A stretch of DNA of 64,000 nucleotides from Pedobacter sandarakinus (GCF_026240095.1 NZ_JAPIVG010000002.1:496001-560000), one strand, 5' to 3'; counted from the first letter of the stretch, positions 9,984-20,452 are shown. Notes: a model not told the origin generated them from the letters alone. Numbers and translations: made by a program.

Positions 9984-10301
9984 ATGATGACGATACAGCT
10001 TAATACTGACAAAAACCTAACCATACACCAAGAGTACGAAGACAAGATTCAAACACAAATTGCCGACGCACTAGGTAGATTCGATGATTTGATCACCAGA
10101 TTAGAGGTACATTTATCAGACGAAAATGGAAGTAAAGACGGTTTGGAAGATAAGAGATGCTTATTGGAAGCCAGAATTACGGGCAAAGAGCCCATTGCAG
10201 TTACCAACTTTGGCAACAATTACGACTTGGCCATTGCGGGTGCATTAACGAAATTAAAAAGTAAGCTGGAAACGATATCCGGCAAACTTAAAACACATTA
10301 A
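9984..10301 (+). CDS. HPF/RaiA-family ribosome-associated protein
   Basis: This 105-residue protein fits the short hibernation promoting factor family. It has an N-terminal beta strand, a helix rich in acidic and glutamine residues (EYEDKIQTQIADALGRFDDLI), the strand-forming RLEVHLSDENG segment and a C-terminal helix DLAIAGALTKLKSKLE. Members bind the small ribosomal subunit and dimerise or inactivate ribosomes in stationary phase. Two ATG codons are adjacent; the first is used. It is a single gene ending at a long 16-bp stem terminator. Sequence identity to classic HPF is modest, so the exact role is inferred. Confidence 0.8.
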   Translation: MMTIQLNTDKNLTIHQEYEDKIQTQIADALGRFDDLITRLEVHLSDENGSKDGLEDKRCLLEARITGKEPIAVTNFGNNYDLAIAGALTKLKSKLETISGKLKTH

Positions 10302-10338
10302 AACATAAAGGCAGCCCAAGCAGGCTGCCTTTATGTTT
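10301..10338. terminator. Bidirectional intrinsic terminator
   Basis: A 16-bp perfect stem (10301-10316 with 10323-10338) and a six-base loop lie between the HPF-like gene and the convergent mqnA gene. The A/T-rich ends of the stem give both strands a short uridine tract. Confidence 0.85.
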
Positions 10339-10381
10339 ATACGATACGCTTTTCAAAGCAAAATATAATGATCGATTAGCC

Positions 10382-11107
10382 TTAGAGCTTTTGGATATAT
10401 TCTAAAAACAAGCTCAAGGCCTTTCTCCGCTCATCGGTAACATCAAATTGAAGTTTGTGGTGAAGGTAATCACTCAAATCGAAATTTCTTGAGGGCTTTA
10501 ACGCTTTCAAAACTTCATCGCGATGCGCCAAACCAAACCTAAGCGCTGCATTAAATTCCTCCTTAAATTCTTTCGATATTACTTTATTGGCAACCCACGC
10601 TGCATACATGAATGGTAGGCCTGTGAAATTTTTCCACTCCTCACCCATATCATAAGCATAGGCGAAATCATCTTTCTTGCCGAATGTTCTATCGCCAATC
10701 AATACCATCGCATCGGTGTTGGCATCAAGGTCGGTAGTAAATGCTACTACCTTTTGCCAATGAAATTTAAGCAATACTTTTGCAAGATTGTTAGAGGTTC
10801 TAGAATGCGCATCAAGCTTTACCGTTTTTATTTCTTCAATAGGAACATTGCTAAAAATAAATACAGAATTTACTGCACCATCGCTACCAATACAATAATC
10901 TGCTATAATATTTGCGTTGGGTACTAATGGTATCGCAGCTACAGGAATCAAACCAATATCAACCTGGCCATCAATGAGTTTTGCTGCGCAATCTGAAGGA
11001 ATATCTAAACTCAAGTCAATGCTATCAATTATAGCAGAATGTTCTAATCCGTAAATGAATGCTTTGGTGTTGGTATATGCAACAGCCGATATTTTTATTT
11101 TACTCAA
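10382..11107 (-). CDS. mqnA: Chorismate dehydratase MqnA (futalosine menaquinone pathway)
   Basis: This 241-residue protein matches MqnA, which converts chorismate to 3-[(1-carboxyvinyl)oxy]benzoate, the first step of the futalosine route to menaquinone. It has the N-terminal KISAVAYTNTKAFIYGL segment and the periplasmic-binding-protein-like fold used by this family. mqnE, the next step, lies on the same strand about 0.8 kb upstream with a phosphatase gene between them. The organism therefore appears to make menaquinone by the futalosine rather than the classic Men pathway. The remaining steps (mqnB, mqnC, mqnD) are not in the window. Confidence 0.88.
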   Translation of the reverse strand: MSKIKISAVAYTNTKAFIYGLEHSAIIDSIDLSLDIPSDCAAKLIDGQVDIGLIPVAAIPLVPNANIIADYCIGSDGAVNSVFIFSNVPIEEIKTVKLDAHSRTSNNLAKVLLKFHWQKVVAFTTDLDANTDAMVLIGDRTFGKKDDFAYAYDMGEEWKNFTGLPFMYAAWVANKVISKEFKEEFNAALRFGLAHRDEVLKALKPSRNFDLSDYLHHKLQFDVTDERRKALSLFLEYIQKL

Positions 11108-11201
11108 GCTTATAAATCTTTATTTAAGCGCTTGCACTAGATCTCTTTCAGCTCTTATGCGAATAAAAGGATGCAGAAATTTAGCAAGAGCACATCACCT
11201 A

Positions 11202-11825
11202 TTAACCGATCACTAATCCATCTAAATGTAGCACACTATTAAATTCGAGCACTGAAAACTTTCCATCTTCAAAACCCAATCTGTATAAAACAGTGTTTTG
11301 ATGGGGGAACTCGGTCATCTCGCTTAAGGGTTTTCCAAGTAACAAACATAAAAACACACGCATTGCCCGCCCATGCATACAAAGTAACACCGTTTTCTCC
11401 TCAGGTCTGTTCGCGAGCAACTCCATAGGCTGTTTCAGGCGCTCGTAAACATCCTGAACACTTTCACCCCCTTCAAAGCCAGCTGTATAATCTCCATCTT
11501 GCCAAGTTTGCAACATGGTCCTAAAAGCTTCTCGTGCTTCTTCAGAATTTGGTTTTCCTTCCCAGATTCCCCAAGCTAGCTCATCCAGGCCCGAGAGCTT
11601 CTCCCATGGCAAACCCGAATCGATAAACTTTTGCACGGTTTGCCAAGTTCTTTTCAAGTCTGAAGTGTAAATTTTATCGAAAGGGATATCTTTATATTTT
11701 TGATAAAAAGCTTCCGCTTGTGCTCTTCCTGTATCATTTAAGTCGGCATTTATACCTCTTCCCTGCACTATTCCCTGTCTGTTTAATTCTGTTTCGCCGT
11801 GGCGGATGATATAAATTTGTTTCAT
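11202..11825 (-). CDS. Histidine phosphatase family protein
   Basis: This 207-residue protein has the histidine phosphatase core: RHGETELNRQGIVQGRG at residues 8-24 with the catalytic His, and the second His in CMHGRAMRVFL. A central helical cap is present (about residues 80-130). The family includes phosphoglycerate mutases and broad phosphatases such as CobC and PhoE; the sequence does not identify the substrate. It lies between mqnA and mqnE on the same strand, but no known menaquinone step needs such an enzyme, so co-transcription rather than shared pathway may explain the placement. Confidence 0.88.
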   Translation of the reverse strand: MKQIYIIRHGETELNRQGIVQGRGINADLNDTGRAQAEAFYQKYKDIPFDKIYTSDLKRTWQTVQKFIDSGLPWEKLSGLDELAWGIWEGKPNSEEAREAFRTMLQTWQDGDYTAGFEGGESVQDVYERLKQPMELLANRPEEKTVLLCMHGRAMRVFLCLLLGKPLSEMTEFPHQNTVLYRLGFEDGKFSVLEFNSVLHLDGLVIG

Positions 11826-11912
11826 TTAAGTTATTCAATGTTTGTTTTCAGACCAACTCAATGGCCAATCTTCAAGGCATAATGCCCTTTGGAAAGGTTA
11901 CTGGTAAGTTAA

Positions 11913-13106
11913 TTAATTCACGACTGGTAGCTTGTAGTACTGAGGCTTTTTCTCTTCTTCAAAAACAACATTTTCAAAATCGGTTACCACGTTATACAAT
12001 GTATCTCTCTCGATTGGTTTTCTATCTACTTGTTTAATTAAGGTTACGAGTTCTCGAGTACTCATTGCCGGTGTTTGCTCTTCTGCACCCGCCATTGAGT
12101 AAATTTTTGTGGTATCATCTAGTGTTCCATCGATATCATCAACGCCATAATTGAGCGATAGCTGTGCAGTTTCCCGACTAATCATTGCCCAATACGCTTT
12201 TATATGATCGAAGTTATCCAGGTAGATCCTGGCAATCGCATAATTTCTCAAATCCTCAATTACCGAAGATTCAGCCACATGGCTCATTTGATTATGCTGA
12301 TTTCTAAATTTTAGTGGAATAAAAGTTTGGAAACCACCAGTTTTGTCTTGCAACATACGCAGGCGTTCCATATGATCGATACGATGCTCAAAGCTTTCAA
12401 TATGGCCATAGAGCATAGTTGCATTACTGCGCATACCTAGGTTATGCCATTCTTCATGAATTGCTAACCATTCTTCCCCTGTGCATTTATCTTTAGCTAT
12501 TTGCTGGCGTATTTCTGGGTGAAATATTTCCGCACCGCCACCTGGCATCGATTGTAAACCAGCCTCCTTCATCAACTTCATCCCAGATGCGTAATCAAGC
12601 TTTGCTTTTTTGAAGATATAGTGGTATTCTACAGGTGTTAGCGCCTTCACATGTAAATCTGGGCGATGGGCACGAATGGCAGAAAATAGCGCCGAATAAA
12701 AAGCAACGTCGTACTGGGGTAAAACTCCACCCACAATATGCACTTCCGTAACCGGCTCTGCATCGTATTTCTTCACGATATCGAGCATCTGATCCATCGT
12801 TAAAGCCCAGCCTTCTTCCTTTTGCTTAATCAAACGAGAATACGAACAAAATTTACAGTCGTAAACACAAAGGTTGGTAGGCTCCAAATGGAAATTTCTA
12901 TTGAAGTAAGTCTTATCACCATGCTTTTCTGTACGGATATAATTGGCCAATATCCCCAGGTATCCCAGTTCAGCATGTTCGTAAAGATAAACACCTTCAT
13001 CAAATGTAATCCGTGCTTTATTTAAGACTTTCCTTGCGATCTGTGTGAGTTCGGCCGATAATGATGCATCAGCTAATATTTTTTCAACTTGCTCAGTTGT
13101 ATTCAT
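11913..13106 (-). CDS. mqnE: Aminofutalosine synthase MqnE (radical SAM)
   Basis: This radical SAM enzyme joins the MqnA product to adenosine-derived carbon to make aminofutalosine. The cluster motif CVYDCKFC (three Cys), the SAM-binding region HIVGGVLP and the MPGGGAEIF segment typical of MqnE are all present. The frame is open to an ATG at 13157, but a TATTTTTG promoter element at 13124-13131 lies inside that extension, so the start at 13106 (MNTTEQV) preceded by AGGA is preferred, giving 397 residues. The enzyme works in the cytosol with MqnA, which is encoded downstream on the same strand. Confidence 0.92.
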   Translation of the reverse strand: MNTTEQVEKILADASLSAELTQIARKVLNKARITFDEGVYLYEHAELGYLGILANYIRTEKHGDKTYFNRNFHLEPTNLCVYDCKFCSYSRLIKQKEEGWALTMDQMLDIVKKYDAEPVTEVHIVGGVLPQYDVAFYSALFSAIRAHRPDLHVKALTPVEYHYIFKKAKLDYASGMKLMKEAGLQSMPGGGAEIFHPEIRQQIAKDKCTGEEWLAIHEEWHNLGMRSNATMLYGHIESFEHRIDHMERLRMLQDKTGGFQTFIPLKFRNQHNQMSHVAESSVIEDLRNYAIARIYLDNFDHIKAYWAMISRETAQLSLNYGVDDIDGTLDDTTKIYSMAGAEEQTPAMSTRELVTLIKQVDRKPIERDTLYNVVTDFENVVFEEEKKPQYYKLPVVN

Positions 13107-13123
13107 TCCTGATTGATTTTGAA

Positions 13124-13131
13124 CAAAAATA
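13124..13131 (-). promoter_or_regulatory. Promoter -7 element of mqnE
   Basis: The minus strand reads TATTTTTG here, a match to the Bacteroidota TAnnTTTG element with one extra base. It predicts transcription starting about 13-14 bases before the ATG at 13106. It is the reason for rejecting the longer upstream start. A clear TTTG -33 element was not found. Confidence 0.5.
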
Positions 13132-13264
13132 CAATATTGGGCCGATTTGAAAATCATTTTGTTGTAACAAACGGTGAATTTCGCTATTTGCGTCTGGTAT
13201 CAATAGTAATTCAAACACAGAAGAATCTGGGACAGTAAAGCTTTCAAGAGCATTAATTAAAACC

Positions 13265-13290
13265 AAAAAAGCACCTCTTTTCAGAAGTGC
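13265..13290 (-). terminator. Intrinsic terminator after lipocalin-like lipoprotein gene
   Basis: On the minus strand an 8-bp stem with one G-T pair closes a GAAA loop (13271-13290) and is followed by six T residues (13265-13270). It ends the transcript of the lipoprotein gene at 13315-13809. Confidence 0.8.
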
Positions 13291-13314
13291 CTTATTGTTA
13301 TTATCGAGACGGAA

Positions 13315-13809
13315 TTAGTTTGAAGCTGGAGTGAAAGTCAATATAATGTTAGCCGTTTTTCCACCAAACTCTATCGGAGATTTCATTACCATGTTGCCTT
13401 TTGATAATTGGGTAAGCACTAAACGATACCCTTCAGTAACGTTCTTGGCTTTATCTCCTTCAAATATTTTTTTGAATTGAAATGTTTCTTCTGCAGGAGT
13501 TGCAGACCAGAAAATCGTTTGCATCACTGCACCACAAGTACTCGAAGCAGGTAAAGTATATGATCCGTTACCACTATTGGTTAGTTTCCAAGTACTGCCT
13601 TCAAAACATTTGTAAGACTTTTCGCCAAATAAACCTTGCACAGCCTGATCAGGTAATCCATCCAGCGCAATATTACTTAACACCCACGTACCGGTAATGG
13701 TTCCTCTACCGCCGTTAATACCAGTAGTTGCATTTTTTGTTGATGAACAACTTTGTAACATTACCAATGTAGAACATGCAATTGCAATCGCTATAAATAA
13801 TCTTCTCAT
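13315..13809 (-). CDS. Small lipocalin/META-like lipoprotein
   Basis: This 164-residue protein has a lipoprotein signal with lipobox LQSC (Cys near residue 21). The mature part starts with a glycine-rich linker and a GTWVLSNIALDG motif (about residues 40-51), which resembles the first strand of lipocalin-like or META domains common in Bacteroidota. Two further cysteines (YKCFEG and STCGAV) could form a disulfide. It is predicted to sit on an outer or inner membrane facing the periplasm. Ligand and function are not known. It is a monocistronic gene with its own terminator, divergent from the adjacent sulfur-metabolism gene. Confidence 0.75.
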   Translation of the reverse strand: MRRLFIAIAIACSTLVMLQSCSSTKNATTGINGGRGTITGTWVLSNIALDGLPDQAVQGLFGEKSYKCFEGSTWKLTNSGNGSYTLPASSTCGAVMQTIFWSATPAEETFQFKKIFEGDKAKNVTEGYRLVLTQLSKGNMVMKSPIEFGGKTANIILTFTPASN

Positions 13810-13933
13810 TTTTTGTAGAATTTAATTTTTGCCAAAGTGAATACATAAATCTTGCCAAAACCATTTGGTACCTTATTTTAGCGCCAAATTATTAAATTGC
13901 ACAACTTTTAATTTAGATCTTACAACTTCTGTT

Positions 13934-15049
13934 ATGAAACCGGAAACGCTTGCTATTCATGCCTCTAATCTTGTAAAAAATACAACTGGAGATGTTACAC
14001 CTCCAATAAATTTATCTACTACTTTTTTTCGCGATGAGCATGGTGGTTACCCTGGTGGCCACATGTATAGTCGAGTGAGCAACCCAAATAGGTCTGCTTT
14101 AGAAAACACTGTGGCTAAATTGGAGTTTGGTGAAGACGCAGCGGCATTTGCATCGGGGAATAATTGCGGGATGAGCTTGTTTCAGGCATTAAAACCCGGT
14201 AGCCACATCATTGCGCCAGATGATATGTATTGGGGAATTAAGAAACAATTACTCACAATTTTCAATGAAACGCTTTCTTTTGATTTTGTAGACCAGACCG
14301 ATCTCGAATTAATTAAATCTGCTATAAAGCCCAATACAGCCCTAATTTGGATAGAAACGCCATCGAACCCATTGCTAAAGGTTACGGACATCGAAGAAAT
14401 TGCAAAAATCGCCAGGAATAGCGGAATAACCTTAGCCTGCGATAGTACGTTTGCTTCGCCTATTCTGCAAAATCCTATTTTGTTAGGCGCTAATATTGTA
14501 ATGCATAGCAGCACGAAATATCTGGGTGGCCATAGCGACATTTTAGGGGGTATACTTGTCACCGCGAAAAAGGATGAACTGTGGGAAAGGATAAGAAATG
14601 TGCAACAAACAGGTGGAGCGGTGCCTTCGCCATTTGATTGTTTTCTGCTATGTAGAAGTATAAAAACCTTGTCCTATCGTATGAGAGGCCATTGCGAAAA
14701 CGGGGAAAAGGTTGCGCAGTATCTGGTCAATCATCCAAATGTTGAAGCCGTATTTTATCCTGGACTGGAAAGCCATCCTCAACATTCCATTGCCAAGAAA
14801 CAAATGAAAGCTTTTGGCGGCATGATGTCTTTTTTGGTAAAGGGCGATGTAGACGCGACATCCAAAGTTGTTAATAAAGTTAAGCTCTTTGCACAGGCTA
14901 CGAGTCTAGGTGGCGTAGAGAGTCTAATAGAGCACCGCTATTCTGTTGAAGGACCAGACAGCAAAACGCCAAAGAATTTACTACGGATTTCTGTAGGATT
15001 AGAACATGTAGACGACATTATCGCCGATTTAGCGCAAGCGCTGGCGTAA
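13934..15049 (+). CDS. PLP-dependent cystathionine gamma-synthase/lyase family enzyme
   Basis: This is a Cys/Met metabolism PLP enzyme of 371 residues. The Schiff-base lysine is Lys195 in SSTKYLGGHSD, and the family signature region DSTFASPILQNP precedes it. The frame extends to an ATG at 13865, but the N-terminus MKPETLAIHASN at 13934 matches the family and is preferred. It could be a cystathionine gamma-synthase, cystathionine beta-lyase or gamma-lyase; sequence alone does not settle this. It lies upstream of the SAM-riboswitch-controlled metY-metX-hom operon on the same strand but is separated from it by 300 bases and is outside riboswitch control. Confidence 0.87.
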   Translation: MKPETLAIHASNLVKNTTGDVTPPINLSTTFFRDEHGGYPGGHMYSRVSNPNRSALENTVAKLEFGEDAAAFASGNNCGMSLFQALKPGSHIIAPDDMYWGIKKQLLTIFNETLSFDFVDQTDLELIKSAIKPNTALIWIETPSNPLLKVTDIEEIAKIARNSGITLACDSTFASPILQNPILLGANIVMHSSTKYLGGHSDILGGILVTAKKDELWERIRNVQQTGGAVPSPFDCFLLCRSIKTLSYRMRGHCENGEKVAQYLVNHPNVEAVFYPGLESHPQHSIAKKQMKAFGGMMSFLVKGDVDATSKVVNKVKLFAQATSLGGVESLIEHRYSVEGPDSKTPKNLLRISVGLEHVDDIIADLAQALA

Positions 15050-15275
15050 AATAAATTATTTCATAAAGCTTATTACTTTTTAAAGATTGCTCATTTCAGT
15101 GGCATGTATTCTACAATAAGTTGGGGTCATGTTCTGTGCTGATCATATTACACTGCCGACTACTTGCATGTGAGTCATGTTAATAAGGCATAATTAAGTT
15201 TAATCCTATTTGATCTAAAAAATTACAACACTGAAATTCAGGTATTTAAAAAAATATCAGAATTTAATTTTGTTG

Positions 15276-15311
15276 TTTGATTAATAATTTGAATATTTGA
15301 AATATTATTTG
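15276..15311 (+). promoter_or_regulatory. Candidate promoter of the methionine operon leader
   Basis: TTTG at 15276-15279 and TATTATTTG at 15303-15311 resemble the Bacteroidota -33 and -7 elements, with a slightly long 23-base spacer. Transcription would begin near 15316, about 30 bases before the SAM aptamer. No gene is seen in 15050-15345 apart from this element. Confidence 0.45.
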
Positions 15312-15345
15312 GTAGGTAACTAAATAAAAGTCAATCTATTCAGGT

Positions 15346-15458
15346 TGATTTATAAAGAAGTGGCGAGAGACTGGCTCTTTGACCCACTGGCAACCCTCAG
15401 AAAGAGAAGGTGCCAATTCCAGACCAATTAACAAGGTGTTATTTGGAAATATAAATTT
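15346..15458 (+). ncRNA. SAM-I (S-box) riboswitch
   Basis: The sequence follows the S-box consensus: AGAAGTGGCGAGAGACTGGC at the 5' side, then CCACTGGCAACC, then AAGGTGCCAATTCC. The closing helix P1 is visible as ATTTATA (15348-15354) and its exact complement TATAAAT (15450-15456). SAM binding should stabilise P1. No uridine-tract terminator follows the aptamer; instead a 35-codon ORF begins nine bases after P1, so the switch may act on translation of that leader peptide. It controls the metY-metX-hom operon downstream. The aptamer identification is strong; the output mechanism is inferred. Confidence 0.9.
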
Positions 15459-15535
15459 TAACTGATGAAAATATTAAATCTTCAATCGCAAGGCGAACAT
15501 CATCTGAATAAGGTAAAAAATCTTTCTATTCAATT

Positions 15536-17028
<1,493 letters not shown>

Positions 17029-17061
17029 CCTTATCATTTAAAAACAAGATTCCTTTTATCA

Positions 17062-18120
17062 ATGAGTATTTCATCAATATATAGTTACGGTAAACAGTTT
17101 AAACTAGAGAGTGGCAAAAAAATCAAGAACTTACAAATTGCCTATCAAACCTATGGTAAATTGAATGCGAACCGCGACAATGTGATTTGGGTTTGTCATG
17201 CGCTAACCGCTAATGCAGATGTTTTTGAATGGTGGGAAGGTTTATTTGGCGCTAATGCCTTATTTAATCCTAATGATCATTACATCATTTGCGCTAATGT
17301 TCTTGGTTCCAATTATGGCACTACAAATCCGCTGAGCACAAACCCTGTTACGGGTCTGCCTTATTATTTAGCATTTCCGCAATTTACGGTACGCGATTTT
17401 GTCTCTGCACACCAGTTACTGGCGACACACCTTGGGATTGACCAAATTAAGTTATTAATTGGCGGTTCTTTAGGCGGACAACAGGCGGTTGAGTGGGCTA
17501 TTATAGAGGCCAGGCGGATTGCCAACCTGATTTTAGTAGCTACAAATGCAGTGCATTCGCCATGGGGAATTGCTTTCAACGAAAGCCAGCGCTTAGCGAT
17601 AACTGCAGATAGAACATTTTTTGCAAATCAACCGAATGGCGGCGAAAAGGGATTGAAAGCTGCAAGGAGCATTGCACTCTTGAGCTATAGAACTTACGAC
17701 GCCTACGGTAGCACACAAGTAGAAAGCGTTAATGATAAAACTGACCAATTCCGGGCTGCTTCTTACCAAAATTACCAGGGTGAAAAGTTAACCAACCGCT
17801 TCAATGCATACAGTTATTACTATTTAACCAAGGCCATGGATAGCCATAATGTAGGCAGAAACCGCAAAAGTATTTCCGAAGCGCTTAAACAGATTTTAGC
17901 AAATACGTTGGTAATTGGAATTGAAAATGATTTTCTTTTTCCTATTTCGGAACAAAAATATTTAGCTGATCACATTAAAGATGCGCAGTTTGCAGCAATT
18001 CACTCGGCTTATGGGCACGATGGTTTCTTGATTGAAACAAATGTACTTACTAACATCATTGGCACCTTTATGAAGGAAAGTAGCAATAAAAAAATTATTA
18101 AACTGCAACATACAGCTTAA
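17062..18120 (+). CDS. metX: Homoserine O-acetyltransferase MetX
   Basis: This 352-residue alpha/beta hydrolase-fold enzyme acetylates homoserine from acetyl-CoA. The nucleophile is Ser136 in IGGSLGGQQ, the oxyanion region VCHALTANADVFEWW is near residues 44-58, and the C-terminal AYGHDGFL supplies the catalytic His. It lies between metY and the homoserine dehydrogenase gene, so three successive steps from aspartate semialdehyde to homocysteine are encoded together. Acetyl rather than succinyl specificity is inferred from the MetX family. A hairpin of about ten base pairs follows it in the gap before hom. Confidence 0.95.
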   Translation: MSISSIYSYGKQFKLESGKKIKNLQIAYQTYGKLNANRDNVIWVCHALTANADVFEWWEGLFGANALFNPNDHYIICANVLGSNYGTTNPLSTNPVTGLPYYLAFPQFTVRDFVSAHQLLATHLGIDQIKLLIGGSLGGQQAVEWAIIEARRIANLILVATNAVHSPWGIAFNESQRLAITADRTFFANQPNGGEKGLKAARSIALLSYRTYDAYGSTQVESVNDKTDQFRAASYQNYQGEKLTNRFNAYSYYYLTKAMDSHNVGRNRKSISEALKQILANTLVIGIENDFLFPISEQKYLADHIKDAQFAAIHSAYGHDGFLIETNVLTNIIGTFMKESSNKKIIKLQHTA

Positions 18121-18157
18121 CTTTTCGGTCAGATCAACAATTAAAAACATAAAACTT

Positions 18158-18183
18158 ACTGCTGCGCTTTCTAGCGTTGCAGT
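18158..18183 (+). other. Intercistronic hairpin between metX and hom
   Basis: ACTGCTGCGCT (18158-18168) can pair with AGCGTTGCAGT (18173-18183) around a TTCT loop, with one mismatch and one G-U pair. No T-run follows, so it is unlikely to be a terminator. It may be an mRNA stability or processing element. Confidence 0.4.
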
Positions 18184-18198
18184 GATAGCATAAACAAC

Positions 18199-19443
18199 AT
18201 GAGTAAAAATTTAAAAATTGGTTTATTTGGTTTTGGCGTAGTAGGCCAAGGATTGCTTGACATTATTCAAAGTCAAAACCTGAACCTCGAGATAATTAAA
18301 ATTGCAATTAAAGATCCTAGGAAAAAGAGAACGTTAAATCAAGATCTTTTCACCACGGATAAAAATGAGATTTTAGAGAACACGGAAATCAACACTGTTG
18401 TGGAGTTAATCAACGATGCGGATGCCGCCTATGATATTGTAACCACTGCTTTAAAAAATGGTAAAAATGTAGTATCAGCGAACAAGAAAATGATTGCCAG
18501 CCATTTAAAAGAACTGGTAGCGTTACAGCAACAATATGGAACATCGTTACTTTACGAAGGCGCAGTTTGTGGTAGTATTCCAATTATAAGAAACCTGGAA
18601 GAATACTACGATAATGAGCTTTTCCATGCGTTAAGTGGCATTTTCAATGGTTCATCTAATTATATTCTATCTAAAGTATTTAATGAAAATCAGAGTTACG
18701 ATGCGGCTCTTAAAGAGGCACAGCATTTGGGCTTTGCAGAAACCGATCCTATTTTGGACGTTGGTGGATACGACCCCAAATATAAACTGGCTATTGCTAC
18801 GGCACATGCATACGGACTTTTTGTCAACCCGGATATGATTTTAAATATTGGCATCCAGAACCTTTCACAACACGACATTAGATACGCTCGAGAGAAGAAT
18901 TTAAAAATTAAGCTGGTGCCCACCGCTAGAAAAGTAAATACCAAGGATGTGGTTACTTACGTTTTACCGAAATTGGTTGCCAAAGACGATTTTTTATATA
19001 ACGTAGAAAACGAATACAATGCAGTTACTGTCCAAGCAGCTTTTGCAGACAAACAGTTTTTCTTTGGAAAGGGTGCGGGCGGTCATCCGACAGGCGCTGC
19101 AGTGCTTTCTGATATTGCTGCGCTAAGATATGACTACCGTTATGAGTACAAAAAATATCATTCTGGTAACGGGGTTAAGCACACAGAAAACATCCTACTC
19201 GAGATATACCTCCGTTATTCGGACGAGGATTTGGTCGAACTGCTTGCATTTGATCACATTAGCGAACGTTATGCCGCAAGTGAATATAAATATGTAATTG
19301 GTACGGTTGAATTAGAGAATTTAATTAGAAACAGAGACCTTTTGCTTGATGAGCGTGTTTTTATTGCTTACACTGGCAGGCAGATTTACAAGCAAGAACA
19401 GTTCGAGAGTAATACATATGCTGAAGCATTAGCAGAGAACTAA
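18199..19443 (+). CDS. hom: Homoserine dehydrogenase
   Basis: This 414-residue protein reduces aspartate semialdehyde to homoserine. The N-terminal dinucleotide-binding motif GFGVVGQGLL is at residues 10-19. The family segments VVSANKKMIA, LLYEGAVCGSIPIIRNL and the catalytic stretch ILDVGGYDPKYKLAIA are all present. No aspartokinase domain is fused, and the C-terminal part (about 330-414) is short and lacks a clear ACT domain. It is the last gene of the metY-metX-hom operon and ends at a hairpin terminator. Placement makes homoserine supply part of the SAM-controlled unit. Confidence 0.93.
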   Translation: MSKNLKIGLFGFGVVGQGLLDIIQSQNLNLEIIKIAIKDPRKKRTLNQDLFTTDKNEILENTEINTVVELINDADAAYDIVTTALKNGKNVVSANKKMIASHLKELVALQQQYGTSLLYEGAVCGSIPIIRNLEEYYDNELFHALSGIFNGSSNYILSKVFNENQSYDAALKEAQHLGFAETDPILDVGGYDPKYKLAIATAHAYGLFVNPDMILNIGIQNLSQHDIRYAREKNLKIKLVPTARKVNTKDVVTYVLPKLVAKDDFLYNVENEYNAVTVQAAFADKQFFFGKGAGGHPTGAAVLSDIAALRYDYRYEYKKYHSGNGVKHTENILLEIYLRYSDEDLVELLAFDHISERYAASEYKYVIGTVELENLIRNRDLLLDERVFIAYTGRQIYKQEQFESNTYAEALAEN

Positions 19444-19484
19444 GCTATTGGAAAATATTTTTTATTTGTTTTGTTGTTAAGCAT

Positions 19485-19511
19485 AAAGGTCGGAGCGATT
19501 CCGACCTTTTG
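19485..19511 (+). terminator. Intrinsic terminator of the methionine operon
   Basis: AAAGGTCGGA (19485-19494) pairs perfectly with TCCGACCTTT (19500-19509) around a five-base loop and runs into a short T tract. It lies between hom and the convergent transporter gene. Confidence 0.85.
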
Positions 19512-19530
19512 TGTTAGCAATCTTTTAGGC

Positions 19531-20301
19531 CTATCCTCTTCCAGCCATTTCCATGAGTTTTCTGGCGAGTTCTTTACCAAGATATCCGTCGATAATAGCA
19601 TGAACGATGTACAGAATGGGTGTCAGTAATATAGCCACGACAAATTTGTAGGTATAACCGACTAAACCAATAGCAAATACCATCTGCCAACTGTAATCAT
19701 AATTTGGATTGATGTAAAATGCAATAAAAATAACAACGAAGCTGTCGATGAATTGAGACACTAACGTTGAACCCGTTGCACGCAACCAAAGCGCCCCTTC
19801 ACCAGTAATCTTCTTTATTCGATGGAAAATATACGCGTCTAAAACCTGCCCTACAATAAAAGCAGTAATTGAGCCTACAATAATCCACATCCCTTGCCCA
19901 AAAATGGCATCGAACGCATCCACCATATTTAAATTACGACCATTAACCTTGTTCATAACCCAGAAGTCTGAGGCAGTAAGGTGGATGGCGCCCCACACAA
20001 CCAGAAATGCAAATGCAATTAAAACTGCAGTAAGAACAGATAAAAAACGCACCTGCTTTAAGCCGAAGTATTCATTAATGATATCCGTCATCACAAAAAT
20101 GATTGGCCATGTTAACACGCCTGCAGACATATTGAATGAAAGATGAGGAACACCAAACAGGTTAATGTCGAACTTTTTAAAACCCAGGGTTTCCTCTACG
20201 CTGAATAATTTTACACCAATAAATTCGGAGAGTATTGCATTAGCCACAAAGAAACTTCCTAAAATAAGGAGTAAGCGGCTTTCTTTTGTTTTAAAGGTCA
20301 T
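19531..20301 (-). CDS. Queuosine precursor transporter (YhhQ/VUT family)
   Basis: This 256-residue membrane protein has about six hydrophobic segments and matches the YhhQ (VUT_1) family: ANAILSEFIGVKLF near residues 21-34, ITDIINEYFG-type motif TDIINEYFGLKQVR and the ATGSTLVSQFIDSF segment. Family members bring queuosine precursors such as preQ0 or preQ1 into the cell for tRNA modification. No preQ1 riboswitch motif was found in the 150-base upstream spacer, which it shares with a divergent drug-efflux gene. Substrate assignment is by family only. Confidence 0.88.
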   Translation of the reverse strand: MTFKTKESRLLLILGSFFVANAILSEFIGVKLFSVEETLGFKKFDINLFGVPHLSFNMSAGVLTWPIIFVMTDIINEYFGLKQVRFLSVLTAVLIAFAFLVVWGAIHLTASDFWVMNKVNGRNLNMVDAFDAIFGQGMWIIVGSITAFIVGQVLDAYIFHRIKKITGEGALWLRATGSTLVSQFIDSFVVIFIAFYINPNYDYSWQMVFAIGLVGYTYKFVVAILLTPILYIVHAIIDGYLGKELARKLMEMAGRG

Positions 20302-20452
20302 AGTGCATAAATCTAGAAATAATCTTTTTCACATTTATCTGCAACGAAAATATTTTATCACTTATGCCAAATAGCTTTTTATATTTTACATTCGTTCGAC
20401 TAAGCGGTTAGGTTTAGCGCATAAATCTCACAATCTTTGCGCCTCTAATAAA

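Noticed and set aside
13107..13157. N-terminal extension of MqnE
   Set aside because: The extra 17 codons contain a promoter element and do not resemble the start of MqnE proteins.
20302..20452. preQ1 riboswitch upstream of the queuosine precursor transporter
   Set aside because: No sequence resembling the preQ1 aptamer core was found on the minus strand of this spacer.
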